This document shows, piece after piece, positions 30,431-41,823 of a DNA stretch of 64,000 bases. The notes under the pieces were generated by a model, which ran no database searches, had not been told where the DNA came from, and saw nothing but the letters and a program-made list of their open reading frames with translations. A program made the translations under genes and the position numbers. Source of the DNA: Marisa cornuarietis. Taxonomy: Eukaryota > Mollusca > Gastropoda > Architaenioglossa > Ampullariidae. Numbering within the stretch: the stretch's first letter is position 1; each line of letters starts with the position of its first letter. The stretch spans positions 1-64,000 of the forward strand of contig SMMW01000480.1 of the NCBI GenBank assembly GCA_004794655.1, in the 5' to 3' direction.

Positions 30431-32558
30431 CGCGTGTGTGGGTCATGAGGTCAGCGCGAGACAAGAGCGAGGCAAAGTATTCACCCAGCCTTAAAATCCT
30501 TTTTAAGGCTTGGTCAGCTACAATACAAACGATTATTGTGAGCAAGGGCCACGAGAAATCATAGAAATACTATTTGTAAGGAAACTAAGTAGTTGTTTAC
30601 TAACGCAGAAAGGAAAATAATACTTTCAATTTTAACTTGTGAAGAAAGTCTCTGTCAAGTCTCCTACTCATCCACAGTCTCGACACTTTGCTTACATCAG
30701 CACGTATCCCTGGCATGCCATCTCCTATATAATGGCTTCAAAGTCAATTTTGCAAAAGGTCTTTTGATAAGTTCTTTTTTGTAATGTTATTAATTGGAAT
30801 CTGAATAGTGAGGATATCTTACAATATTTGTAGTTTCCTCCCTTGGGGCGGATAACGTACTTGTGCTTCTTCCCCTTGCCACAAGAACAGTTTCCATATT
30901 GTTGGCACAATTAAAGCCGAATTTACGACAGTGACAACATATAACACTTTATGAATACCTTCCCAAGGAATCTCTCATCTGTTTGATATCTACATGCACG
31001 GCTCTGCACAGTAAAAGGTTTGAATAAATTATAAAGGAAAACATTAAACTTTTATTGACCATGCTGTACCGTTATTGCCGAAAACAATTCCTCAATCTCG
31101 ACTTACATTCTTTAATAGAACTTGTAAATGGCAACACCTTACTTTCTAAACCAAGCCTGATACAGTTCTTATGTAATAGTCATTATGAGGTACACCCACG
31201 TGACTTTGTCTTTATATACAATTTATACGTGTACATGGAGTGTGTGTGTCAATGCACTAGGAGTTATGTATAAACATTAACACTTCTTTCGTTGCTGGCA
31301 ATAGAAAATATTCATTAATACTTTTATTTGCATTTAGTTCCTAGATCTCAGGTCATAAAGTAATGTGGGTTGTATTTGTTTATATGTGTATTAACCATCC
31401 ACAAACTGTCTGTGGTCAAAGGAAAAGTGAGGGCAGAAAACTAACGGTATGGCAATCACTGAACCAGGTTTTAGACACAAGGTGTTGAAGTCCACAGGTA
31501 ACAACACAATGAAGAGACATCATCACAGTAATGCTCCTTTGTCTAACCTACTTGAGGGGGCTGTTCTCTCACTTTTGTCTTTGTTTGTGGATCTGTGCTT
31601 TGTTGTGTGCATTCCACTCATCTGAATTGTTCTCCCTTTGTCTGCATTAGACCATCTTCATCTACACACCACCTCAAGGCGACTGCCTGTCTCCATTATC
31701 TCGCCATAACGGTTTCACCGGGGAGAAGGTCACACAGTGGATGCAGTGGGCTTTATCCTCTCTGCTTCATGAAGATGTAGATGTTAGCTTCTCTACGATA
31801 ATTTGATGTATGGACAGGAACTATTTCCAGTTATATACTGATCTGCTTTAGTCACAGATCAGTAACATGTTTGTATGTCTGAACTACGAGCTTTAGATGT
31901 GTCAATCTTGACATTCTATGTTTGCTCCATGTGTCCGTGTGTGTCTCTCTGTTTTTTTTTTTTTTTTGGTCATTAAGGCGTCATGAGCCTGCCTATAGGA
32001 CTGGGATATGGTGCTGTATATGTTAAATTTTTATAATAATAATAATTATGAGTACTAGTATTATTACACAATACTGTTATATATTGACAAATGGTACAAT
32101 AGTAAAAGCAAATTTCGAATGCTAAAATGTAAAGAGAACAGACAAACCAGAACACCACAGGTCTGCAAGACATCCTGGCAGGTAAGCACAGGTAAGTCAA
32201 ATCCTCCAGCTCATATTTTAGCAGTAACAATTGTAACAGCTCTTTACATCCTTCCTGAGTTAACATGTTAATATGTTCCTGGATATATCTCTACTCTCCT
32301 TCTCTCGTTACACACGGACACTCGTTATGACAGTCACTAAGAACTCTCTAGAGATTTTACCCCCGCACAATTGTCTTTGTATGAAGACTACTACAATAAA
32401 TAAATTGCTTCTGGGACTATGATTTTTCATGAAACCGGCTTGTTCTTCACCTTCCGTATTATGCTCATATATCCAGCCCTATGTACATTTGTTGATAACA
32501 TCATTATATATTTCATTCCAGATAATAAAGAAAAATACCGCGATACTTGTCTGGTTGG
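30431..32558. other. Intergenic, no gene recognised
   Basis: About 2.1 kb, AT-rich. A T run lies at 31952-31967 and an (ATA)n-type stretch at 32033-32047. Open frames are short and unlike any family known to me. Confidence 0.5.
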
Positions 32559-33081
32559 TTAAAGGGATTCTCACCTCAAAATACAAATTTTTGGGATTCG
32601 TTTAAGTGTTGAATCAAGACTCTAAATATATCGGACATTCAAGCCACACCGGGCTTGTGTAAGTGTAAGTGTCGTTGAAGGCGAGAAAATCTGCTGGTCT
32701 CCGAAGATTAACGAGCACTCGACAAAGCAGCCCGAGCACGGAATTCCCGAAGTGTGAGGCTGTATTGGCAATAACAATGGCAGACTTGCGAGCTGTGAAT
32801 AGCGCCACACAATCAGCTAAAAATGGGCGCAAGAGCCTCGATTTCGATTTGTGAGGGGTTTCCCCGGCTGATGACGTACTTGTCTAAGTGTCAGGGTCAC
32901 AAATCTAACTCGAGGCTCTTGCGGCCTTTACAGTTAGCGACCCAGAAAATTTAGTCAAAGTTTTCGGATAGATGCACATCACCAAAAGCGAAATAACAGT
33001 AGAAATCGTGAAACTTAGCGGTATTGTTGTCGTAATTAATGACACTTTACAGTCTGAATATATGAGTGAGAATCCCTTTAA
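32559..33081. mobile_element. MITE-like element with 16-bp terminal inverted repeats
   Basis: The left end TTAAAGGGATTCTCAC (32559-32574) and right end GTGAGAATCCCTTTAA (33066-33081) are perfect reverse complements. The outer TTAA could be a target duplication as in piggyBac-type or Sola3-type elements, or the duplication could be TA or TTA. 523 bp, no transposase frame. A long hairpin lies inside (32828-32923). Confidence 0.65.
32828..32923. repeat. Long hairpin inside the MITE-like element
   Basis: Perfect 14-bp arms CGCAAGAGCCTCGA and TCGAGGCTCTTGCG, then after a 4-base bulge on each side perfect 9-bp arms GATTTGTGA and TCACAAATC, with a loop of about 42 bases. The pairing may continue outward imperfectly. 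Confidence 0.85.
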
Positions 33082-33594
33082 CAGAGTCTTTCTCTACCGA
33101 GGGATGAATTATATCTTTTACTGGAAACGTTTGAGTATTAGATGTATTAGACACACGACACCAACAAATATAAGAGGGTCTTTTGCAGACTCCAAACTTC
33201 GCGAAGAGGGTGTAAAAGATTTTAAAAATGAATACAAGCCTATACATTAGCGAAACAAAAACTGAAATGTTCACACACCTTAAAGAGCGAGAATATAAAT
33301 GGTTCTATTTTCCGTGGGAATTTCTGACCCATTACCTACAACGGTAGAGTGAAAGAGACTAACAGGAATTAAGCTGAAGGGACCTGCCCCGGTCTGGTTA
33401 CATGACAATCAGTAAATCAACAACATAAATAAAAAATTGTTATACAAAGATGCATAATAAAACAGTCTTGAGGAAGGAGTACCTACGATGCTGCCATCGA
33501 GATTCAGACGTAGAGGATCAGGAGTATCCTTCCGTAAAGCTTAACATTATTTGAAACATTTTTTTCATCATGCTGATATAAGGCAAGCCAGATT
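33082..33594. other. 3-prime flank of GPCR 1
   Basis: No gene recognised. Probably includes the 3-prime UTR of the minus-strand receptor. Confidence 0.45.
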
Positions 33595-34725
33595 TTAAAA
33601 ACTGGACTTGGGTGCGTCTTTGATTGAGCAACTACACAATGTAGCAGCATACTTCCTGAAGCGTCCTGACCTGGTCAAGAAAATAAAAAAATTAATGGAA
33701 CTATTAATGTAAGGGAAATAATTAGCAACGACAAGGGAAGTCATCAGCAGGTTGTAGTATTGACCACGAAGAGTAAACTCTTCTGCCGCTAAAGTGGAGA
33801 CGTAGACCATTACCCAGGGTATGGTGGTCAGGATGTAGACGCAAGAGACCACCACGAGCATCTTGCTCAGCGCCGTGTGTCGACCTTGACCTTGTTCGCT
33901 GCTGGATGACATCTGCCCTCGCCACGTCACTGCGGCTCTCAGCTTGACCACGGTCAGGCCGGTAGTCACACAAGCGATGGTGAAGGTCGCTATGGGCACT
34001 ACGGTCATCATAATAATACTTTCCCACACTGTGAAAAACGTTCGGTTTTGCATGAACAAATCAGACGATTTCGTCAAGACGTACCTCGGGGTACTGTTAT
34101 ACATCCTCCGCACGATGTAGGTCGCCGGCAACGAGAAGAAACCCACCTGTGTAAGGCAAACAATACAAACCATACTCACTGCCATGCTACGACTACTGAT
34201 CAAAGAGGCCGCCTTTAACGGAAAGACTACGCACACGCACCGCTCTGCGGCTATCACCATGGTGATACACCCGGAAGCAGTCCGAAAGCCATGATTAACT
34301 CCAACAAGGTGTCTTTGAACAGAAATGTAAAGACCATCAAAGCGGACAGGGTCAATCTGCTCTAGATAAAAACTCACGGTGAATGTCATGGCAACCAGGA
34401 GAAAACACAGGTCGACCAGTGACAGAGCAAAGAGACAGACGGTCATGCGGCTGCCCAGTCCCTGGCGCCAGAAGACCACACAGCTGATGATGTTGGTAGG
34501 CACACCCACGGCGATGATGACAGGCTTGAGGACGCAGTTGAAGACAAACAACATCGTCAGGTAGTCGTTGTAAGACAGGAAGTCGTGTGAACCATTAGAG
34601 GACAGGAGGTTAGGCTGGAGCGGCTGCTCTCTGGGCTGAAGTAGAACCACGCTGGTTGGTCCATAACTTGATTCACGTGACTGATTGTCCTGCAGCGTGA
34701 AGTTAGAGGGAGCAGGTGTTGTCAT
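33595..34725 (-). CDS. Class A (rhodopsin-like) GPCR 1, putative chemoreceptor
   Basis: 376 residues, single coding exon. N-terminal extracellular part with N-x-S/T sites at N8, N14 and N44; TM1 about 57-86 (GVPTNIISCVVFW, a GN-type motif), TM2 94-121 (LSLVDLCFLL), TM3 147-170 ending in ERC (161-163) in place of DRY, TM4 179-205, TM5 233-262, a short third loop with KLRAAVTWRG and GQGRHTALSKM, TM6 288-312, TM7 324-350 with NSSINFFIF in place of NPxxY, then a short tail. It belongs with the two receptors at 46339 and 57129, a lineage-specific expansion of the kind used for chemosensation or peptide sensing in molluscs. The ligand cannot be told. An acceptor-like TATATTTTTCAG ends at 34788, 62 nt before the ATG, suggesting a 5-prime UTR intron. 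Opposite strand to its paralogues. Confidence 0.88.
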   Translation of the reverse strand: MTTPAPSNFTLQDNQSRESSYGPTSVVLLQPREQPLQPNLLSSNGSHDFLSYNDYLTMLFVFNCVLKPVIIAVGVPTNIISCVVFWRQGLGSRMTVCLFALSLVDLCFLLVAMTFTVSFYLEQIDPVRFDGLYISVQRHLVGVNHGFRTASGCITMVIAAERCVCVVFPLKAASLISSRSMAVSMVCIVCLTQVGFFSLPATYIVRRMYNSTPRYVLTKSSDLFMQNRTFFTVWESIIMMTVVPIATFTIACVTTGLTVVKLRAAVTWRGQMSSSSEQGQGRHTALSKMLVVVSCVYILTTIPWVMVYVSTLAAEEFTLRGQYYNLLMTSLVVANYFPYINSSINFFIFLTRSGRFRKYAATLCSCSIKDAPKSSF

Positions 34726-35034
34726 GATGTTACTGGAGGCATCAGTGATTGGTCACAAAACATTGCTACCACAGACGCAATAGTTGACTGAAAAATATAA
34801 GTAGTGTAAAGATTAATCAGAAATACCCTGAAAACTAATCCCAAGTAGTTAGTCTGAAGCTAGTCTGGAGATTTGTTACATACTATGCAGAAAGGGGGGA
34901 GGAGCGGGAAAATAAAACCGAGCAAATCGGGGGGGGGGGAATAAAGGTTTCAAAATTTAGACGCCAAAAAGGTGGTAAGTAGGTCTCTGTCTCTGCGCGC
35001 TGTAAAAGTTATGACGTCACTTAAGGTAGAATCG

Positions 35035-35066
<32 letters not shown>

Positions 35067-35099
35067 ACGACGACGACAACAACAATAACAACACAAACA
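34726..35099. other. Upstream region of GPCR 1
   Basis: Holds the putative 5-prime UTR acceptor (34788 on the minus strand), a G run at 34929-34939 and a (GAT)n run at about 35033-35064. No TATA box recognised. Confidence 0.45.
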
Positions 35100-35880
35100 C
35101 ACACATGCTTACACATCCAAAAGGCCTCGTCCAGGTTGTTGAAGCGCTGTATAACAGCTCAACGAGTACAGTACTGCTAAACAACCAAATAGGAACTTAC
35201 TTTCGCACCACAGTAGGGGCACTTCAAGGATGTCCTCTACCACCCGTGCTGTTTAATATATTCTTGGAGAACATTATGCTCGAAGCTCTTCATGACCATC
35301 ATACTTCCGTTTCAATCGGTGGAAGACCAATCTGCAACCTACGCTTTGCAGATGACAGATCTGTTATTAGGTACTAAGAAAGAACTGCAAGACCTCACCA
35401 ACAGACTGATAGACACCTCGAAAGCATATGAAATGGAGACCAGCACTGAAAAGAGCAAAGTTATGATCAATGGCAACGGCAAAGCAGAGATCTTTATGAA
35501 CGGGGTACAGCTCGAAGAGGTAAGTAGCTTCAAGTACTTGGGAGCCACCCTCTCCAAGGACGGCGGCTCCACGCAAGATATCCGCATCAGGATCGCAACA
35601 GCAACAGCAGCAATGGCTAGGCTAGATAGGATCTGGCATAGCCACAAGATAAGGTTCACTACCAAGTACAGGCTGTACAAATCCCTCGAAGACTATCCTT
35701 CAAGGCACCTTGGAGGGTGGCCGACGCCGCGGTGGTCAGAGAAAGAACTGACTTAGGAACATCAAAGACTGGACTGGTCGTCCTGTACAGGACCTGCTGA
35801 CTATCGCCCACAATAGACAAGAATGGCGGCCCCTGTCAGCTGTGATCCCCCCAACGACAGGTGTCAGGTAAGGGACGACT
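35100..35880 (+). mobile_element. RTE-like LINE RT fragment, internally deleted
   Basis: Encodes LVQVVEALYNSSTSTVLLNN, TTVGALQGCPLPPVLFNIF, HDHHTSVSIGGRPICNLRF, then in a shifted frame LQDLTNRLIDTSKAYEMETS, TEKSKVMINGNGKAE, EEVSSFKYLGATLSKDGGST, TTKYRLYKSL. After that it jumps to the far C-terminus (ILQGTLEGGRRR, IKDWTGRPVQDLLTIA), losing the LLYGCDTW segment. The 3-prime part matches 59000-59230 on the minus strand. Confidence 0.82.
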
Positions 35881-35927
35881 GACGACTGACTGTTTTTCTC
35901 CACCTCCATGCATGTGTTCTACACTGT

Positions 35928-35945
35928 GGTGTGTGTGTGTGTGTG

Positions 35946-35990
<45 letters not shown>
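35928..35990 (+). repeat. (GT)n microsatellite
   Basis: GT run with one TTTTG interruption. A (TA)n run follows at 36067-36084. Confidence 0.95.
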
Positions 35991-35991
<1 letters not shown>

Positions 35992-36315
35992 TTTTGAGAA
36001 AGAGAAGCACAGAGTGGAGTGCTATATAATTTTTCTTGTTATATATATATTAATCAGTCTATAAAATATATATATATATATATATGTGTGTGCGTGCAAA
36101 CGAAAACACGGATTGCGATGAAAGTAGATGTTTTACTATGAAATATATCAACACAGTGTTTGACAAAGTAGACACCGCTCAGTCTCCACTTACCTCTCAG
36201 TTCCTCCCGTGGACACATGAAGGGGCTTTACTACCAACTGTTGTTTTTATAAGAACAAATCTTGCTGCTCACACGTACGCACGCATACACGTACATTCAG
36301 CTACAAGCACACACA

Positions 36316-36324
36316 CTCTCTCTT

Positions 36325-36356
<32 letters not shown>

Positions 36357-36368
36357 GCACGCACGCAC

Positions 36369-36420
<52 letters not shown>
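36316..36420 (+). repeat. (TC)n(CA)n microsatellite
   Basis: CT run then a long CA run with a few CG interruptions. The Thr/His and Cys/Val frames across it are artefacts. Confidence 0.95.
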
Positions 36421-36421
<1 letters not shown>

Positions 36422-37090
36422 GAGGGAACTGGAGAACGCGGAATAATGTCGAGACGAAATATACAAACATTCGATTGATAAAAGCACGAGAGTGATGTTT
36501 ACACACCACTTTTATTTAAAACAAATACAGAGAAATGTTTCAGAAAAATTGAGAAAAATAATCACGATTTCCTTCTTTGTCTGAGCCGATGATGACGACT
36601 CATGTTATGATGTTTAATGAGGCTGAACTGTTTACACACATGTTCAGTTGATAACTCTCGGCCTTTTTGAAAATTCAGACACAATACAGTTGTCAGTAAT
36701 TCTAGTCCACCTGAATGACAGGCTGCCTGATAAATATCTTACAAAACACTTGGAAACAGGTAATTTCTGTGTGTTTAGAGCTTGACATTAAACATATAAG
36801 TAAACAAGCTACAGCAGTTTAAATTATCAAACAACCTACTGGAGTAAACAAATGTTTGAACTGTTTCCTTTATTCTCGCTATTTTTACTACCGGACCTTT
36901 TAGACTTTCTTTAAATGTCACCAGTTCATTTTTAATCTCATTTTTTTCACAACTTTCACCCTCTACATCATTAGTATTCATACGCTGTTACGATCTGTGT
37001 TTATTTATTTCTCATTTCAGTCGTAGTATTACTGTGTTAAGATTTGTGTCGGACATGTATATATATACATTCATTTCATCGTGGATCATG
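36421..37090. other. Intergenic, no gene recognised
   Basis: AT-rich; no similarity noticed. Confidence 0.45.
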
Positions 37091-37211
37091 CGAGGTCATG
37101 GATATGGAATTGTAAGATGAAGGAGTCGAAAGGTGGAATGTAGCTTATCATTTGAGACACCAGGGCTTCTTAGAAGCTCAGTACACTCTAAAAAGAACCC
37201 CATAAAACATA

Positions 37212-37276
<65 letters not shown>

Positions 37277-37620
37277 GGGGAGGGAGAAAGAAAAGTTCTC
37301 ACATTATTACCTGATATTCCGGTCGCCTGTTTGATAAGTTTAATCACTGTCCTCTTAGTTGGTGTCTAGAGTGTAGGTGTGTGTCTGCCCACCATGGCTG
37401 TTATTCCGGAGGAGACGTCTCTCAGTCACCTTGTCTTAGAAAAAAATTGTAACAATTTCGTCAGACGTTCGGCAGCCATTAGACAAACCAGAGCGGAGAC
37501 TACAACAAACAAACTCCAGCTTTAGTTCTGTCAGCTGCGATGTGTACCCAGTCGGAATTATCAACCGAGATCGTTACAAGAACATCGCAAACACTGGCTC
37601 ATACAAAGGACAAAATAAAG
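37091..37620 (+). repeat. Duplicated cassette upstream of GPCR pseudogene 1
   Basis: Aligns to 52740-53345 upstream of pseudogene 2. It includes an (ACAG)n run at 37213-37277, then TTTAATC(A/G)CTGTCCTCTTAG, CCACCATGGCTG(T/A)TATTCCG, GCCATTAGACAAACCAGAGC, CAGCTGCGATGTGTAC and AATTATCAACCGAGATC. No frame is conserved; it may be an old promoter and 5-prime UTR region of a receptor gene. Confidence 0.75.
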
Positions 37621-38059
37621 TAGAGCTCACATCTTTGGAGTCAGTCAAGGAATTTTGGACTGCTCCAGGGTGCATGACCATGATGATGATCATAGTGTGT
37701 TGTCTTCAGTTTGAAGATAATAACGATTATAACATGTACCTGGAGACGTGCCTCCACTACATAATAAGAAAGAAAGAAAAAAGACAGAGAAAATAAAAAA
37801 GAGTGTTACAGGGCACAAGACACAAGCAGCTGCCTCCTTTCTAGACATACTAGGAGTCCCGTGCTTTTGTTACACAGGACAGAGAGGAGATAAACAAGGG
37901 CGAGAAGACAGCAGCGGATAAAAACACACGACGATAATTTATAAATTACAGCATTCTTTTATTTATTCCACTACAGACAATTAGCCAAGACAAAACAGTC
38001 TAATGTCTTTATGAAAAATCATGCTTTATCAAACATTAAAACCTGAAACGATCATCATC

Positions 38060-38250
38060 GTGAGTCTGTCAACTTGAGAGCCGCCATGATGTGGCGAGGG
38101 AAGACGATGTCCAGTACGGAGAGAGGTCAAGGTCAACACACCAAGATGCTCGTCGTGATCTCATGTGTTCATCGTTTGACCACGGTTCTTGAGACTGCAT
38201 GTGATTGCCTTTGTGAAGAACTAGCCTCTGGGATGAAAGAAGCTGCGTTT
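38060..38250 (+). pseudogene. GPCR pseudogene 1 (third loop to TM6 remnant)
   Basis: Encodes RAAMMWRGKTMSSTERGQGQ and HTKMLVVISCVHRLTTV, matching the third intracellular loop and the start of TM6 of the three intact receptors, then diverges. Everything upstream of the loop (TM1-TM5) and TM7 are missing. The region beyond (to about 38345) aligns to 53695-53850 behind pseudogene 2. Confidence 0.82.
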
Positions 38251-38360
38251 TCAAGTGAAACGGGCGGAGGGAGGAGAAATTCTACAGGACATCATCCGAT
38301 TCCTGGTCCCATCAACTCACCGTCAACAGTGATGGCGACTTGTGACTGAGTGACTTCTGT

Positions 38361-38797
38361 CCTTATTACCTAAGGTTCACAATCCTAACCAATCTCGTCA
38401 TCTGTAACCACTATCGCCTGTTGATTGGCGGAGACCAAGAATTTCGTTTACCAGCGAAGACAAATAGGAGAATTTCGAGGAGGGCCTGTGCATGTCAAGG
38501 GGCTCGTGTACATAAAGTCCATTTCCCGTGCTTTTATCCTTTAAATGTTATTGCTCGTTATTTTCTTAAGAAATAAAAGTTTATCCTTTAACTAGATCTT
38601 TGCATTTTCTGTTTGTATTGTATTATTATGTAGGTTCATTTGGTGTTTGTCCACCCCGAGTGGTAAACGTAGGGAGTGTGTGAATGTTCATGAACATCTC
38701 ACCCCGGTGGAGGAACACAGCGACATTGTCTACCCAGAGTGAGATATCAATTATATTTTGTCTGTGAATTACCCACTCCATGCCGACGAAAATTGTT
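38361..38797. other. Intergenic, no gene recognised
   Basis: No similarity seen. Confidence 0.4.
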
Positions 38798-39290
38798 TTA
38801 AGCCACAAGAAATTGTTTTATTTTATTTTTGTTTCTTCTTTGACCTGCCTGATAAAACTCTGTAAAACGCAGTATTGGAGAACAGTTTACAATTATGAGG
38901 TGGCCACCAAAACTAATGTCGTCTTGCACACAAAATAAAATCAGCTTTTCAAAAAAATTAAATTTTCTTAGTGATGTACATTTACTGATCATAACGAAAT
39001 GTAAATCTCTCCAGAAAATATTAACAAATTGACATTGCCATAAAATATGACTTATTATGTCTTCTTTGATAAGACACAGCACATTTGGGGGAGTTAACAA
39101 GGTTCCTTATGAAAAGGAACCTGTTAGTTGTAAAGTTCTGTAAAGAATCCTTAACTGAAACCATTCTGTTGACTATCTACTGTTGTTTATGGAATTTGTT
39201 AAATACAAGCTTCCATGGTATTTTTTCAAAGCTAGACTTCCATTTCACAATTCCACAAGGCATAGTCAGAACTGTCAAGCCTTAGTTGTA
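38798..39290 (-). mobile_element. L1/Tx1-like LINE C-terminal fragment
   Basis: On the minus strand: SPKCAVSYQ in one frame, then CLIKEDIISHILWQCQFVNI, FWRDLHFVMISKCTSLRKFN and KLILFCVQDDISFGG. This pattern (Cys-x2-K/C, TISHILWQC, FW) is the zinc-binding post-RT segment of L1-type LINEs. Broken by frameshifts. Confidence 0.65.
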
Positions 39291-39394
39291 CAGATTTATT
39301 CCCTTAAAAGTTATCTCCCATACTTTTTCTTTCCTTTCTTTAGTTCCTTTCCTGTTTTTAGCTTGTAATTTATTTTAAAATTGTTTGTCAACCA

Positions 39395-39465
39395 AGTCGA
39401 ACAGGTCTGTCAGGGTAGAGGCCAGACTAAAATGTTGCACCCTGCCACTCCACGTTAGGGGTATG
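39395..39465 (+). mobile_element. LINE 5-prime leader fragment
   Basis: Shares ACCAAG(T/C)C, CTGTCAGGGTAGAGGCCAGA and CTAAAATGTTGCA with 28968-29040, the leader of the plus-strand LINE there. Only the leader is present; it ends at the edge of the 58-bp array. Confidence 0.7.
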
Positions 39466-39473
39466 ACTTAGGA

Positions 39474-41345
39474 GAGTGTTTCGTTATGATTGCTGGTGCT
39501 GTTGTGAATGGTGTACTAGTATGACGTAGTACACTGTTTAGTACTGATGCTGGCAGTGGTGTGAATAATGTACTAGTATGACGTAGTACACTGTTTAGTA
39601 GTGATTGCTGGCAATGATGTGATTGGTGTACTAGTATGACGTAGTACACTGTTTAGTAGTGAATGCTTGCAATGATGTGATTGGTGTACTAGTATGACGT
39701 AGTACACTGTTTAGTAGTGATTGCTGGCAATGATGTGATTGGTGTACTAGTATGACGTAGTACACTGTTTAGTAGTGATTGCTGGCAATGGTGTGAATGG
39801 TGTACTAGTATGACGTAGTACACTGTTTAGTAATGATTACTGGCAATGGTGTGATTGGTGTACTAGTATGACGTAGTACACTGTTTAGTAATGATTGCTG
39901 GCAATGGTGTGATTGGTGTACTAGTATGACGTAGTACACTGTTTAGTAGTGATTGCTGGCAATGGTGTGATTGGTGTACTAGTATGACGTAGTACACTGT
40001 TTAGTAATGATTACTGCCAATGGTGTGATTGGTGTACTAGTATGACGTAGTACACTGTTTAGTAATGATTGCTGGCAATGGTGTGATTGGTGTACTAGTA
40101 TGACGTAGTACACTGTTTAGTAGTGATTGCTGGCAATGGTGTGATTGGTGTACTAGTATGACGTAGTACACTGTTTAGTAGTGATTGCTGGCAGTGGTGT
40201 GAATGGTGTACTAGTATGACGTAGTACACTGTTTAGTAGTGATTGCTGGCAATGATGTGAATGGTGTACTAGTATGACGTAGTACACTGTTTAGTAGTGA
40301 TTGCTGGCAGTAATGTGAATGGTGTACTAGTATGACGTAGTACACTGTTTAGTAGTGATTGCTGGCAGTGGTGTGAATGGTGTACTAGTATGACGTAGTA
40401 CACTGTTTAGTAGTTATTGCTGGCAGTGGTGTGATTGGTGTACTAGTATGACGTAGTACACTGTTTAGTAGTTATTGCTGGCAGTGGTGTGATTGGTGTA
40501 CTAGTATGACGTAGTACACTGTTTAGTAGTGATTGCTGGCAATGGTGTGATTGGTGTACTAGTATGACGTAGTACACTGTTTAGTAGTGATTGCTGGCAA
40601 TGGTGTGATTGGTGTACTAGTATGACGTAGTACACTGTTTAGTAGTGATTGCTGGCAGTGGTGTGAATGGTGTACTAGTATGACGTAGTACACTGCTTAG
40701 TAGTGATTGCTGGCAATGATGTGAATGGTGTACTAGTATGACGTAGTACACTGTTTAGTAGTGATTGCTGGCAGTAATGTGAATGGTGTACTAGTATGAC
40801 GTAGTACACTGTTTAGTAGTGATTGCTGGCAGTGGTGTGAATGGTGTACTAGTATGACGTAGTACACTGTTTAGTAGTTATTGCTGGCAGTGGTGTGATT
40901 GGTGTACTAGTATGACGTAGTACACTGTTTAGTAGTGATTGCTGGCAGTGGTGTGATTGGTGTACTAGTATGACGTAGTACACTGTTTAGTAGTGATTGC
41001 TGGCAATGGTGTGATTGGTGTACTAGTATGACGTAGTACACTGTTTAGGAATGATTACTGGCAGTGGTGTGATTGGTGTACTAGTATGACGTAGTACACT
41101 GTTTAGTAGTGATTGCTGGCAGTAATGTGAATGGTGTACTAGTATGACGTAGTACACTGTTTAGTAGTGATTGCTGGCAATGGTGTGATTGGTGTACTAG
41201 TATGACGTAGTACACTGTTTAGTAGTGATTACTGGCAATGGTGTGATTGGTGTACTAGTATGACGTAGTACACTGTTTAGTAGTGATTGCTGGCAATGGT
41301 GTGATTGGTGTACTAATATGACGTAGTACACTGTTTAGTAATGAT
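39474..41345 (+). repeat. 58-bp minisatellite, about 32 copies, hairpin in each unit
   Basis: Each unit has a nearly invariant block of about 35 bp (GGTGTACTAGTATGACG then TAGTACACTGTTTAGTA) and a variable block of about 23 bp (TGATTGCTGGCAATGGTGTG and variants). The invariant block contains the perfect 8-bp inverted pair GTGTACTA/TAGTACAC around an 8-base loop. Units 13-20 and 21-28 (starts near 40190 and 40654, exactly 464 bp apart) share the same order of variants, a higher-order duplication. Units 7-9 and 10-12 show a second, 3-unit duplication. Confidence 0.97.
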
Positions 41346-41471
41346 TAATTAACGAATGGCGTTTAGAGGCTGAAAATTTACAGGTTCGCTTTGTATCGCC
41401 CGTATCTATCGATATCTGCAAAAACACAAACCATTCGGGTTGTTTTTTTTTCAAAAGTCATCGCAAGGTTT

Positions 41472-41823
41472 TTAGAAGCTTGGGAGGTTGAAATACTGAT
41501 CATGATAGAGAATGTATGTGTGGTGGAAGTAACAAAAGAACCTCCCTTTTTTTTTTCCTTCTAAGATGTTATTTGTCTTTATCCGCTTCTTTACTAGGTT
41601 CACAGTATTTTCTATGGTAGTAACCAGCTGTTGTAGCACAGAAGCAGAGCCAGACACAAATAGCTGCGTCTCGTTAACATACACGTGGTAGTGGATTTCC
41701 CAGCTGCCTAATAACAGGGTCCAGTGGGTGGTCATGGCAAACAAGACTGGCCCGAGAACAGAACCTTGTGCCGTACTATTTGATATACCTTTCAAACTTT
41801 ATTACGTTTTGAATAACACAGCA
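41472..41823 (-). mobile_element. LINE RT fragment
   Basis: Encodes STAQGSVLGPVLFAM (RT motif B), GSWEIHYHVYVNETQLFVSG (decayed catalytic motif, VNET for YADD) and NTVNLVKKRIK. The same segment occurs at 48713-49000 (minus) and, only the first 50 bp, at 44956-45005 (plus). Confidence 0.75.

Noticed and set aside
36084..36509. Thr/His-rich and Cys/Val-rich frames of 70-120 residues
   Set aside because: Translations of the CA/TC microsatellite.
39474..41345. CRISPR-like array of constant cores and variable linkers
   Set aside because: Linkers are point variants of one sequence rather than unrelated spacers, there are no cas genes, and the DNA is eukaryotic; it is a minisatellite.
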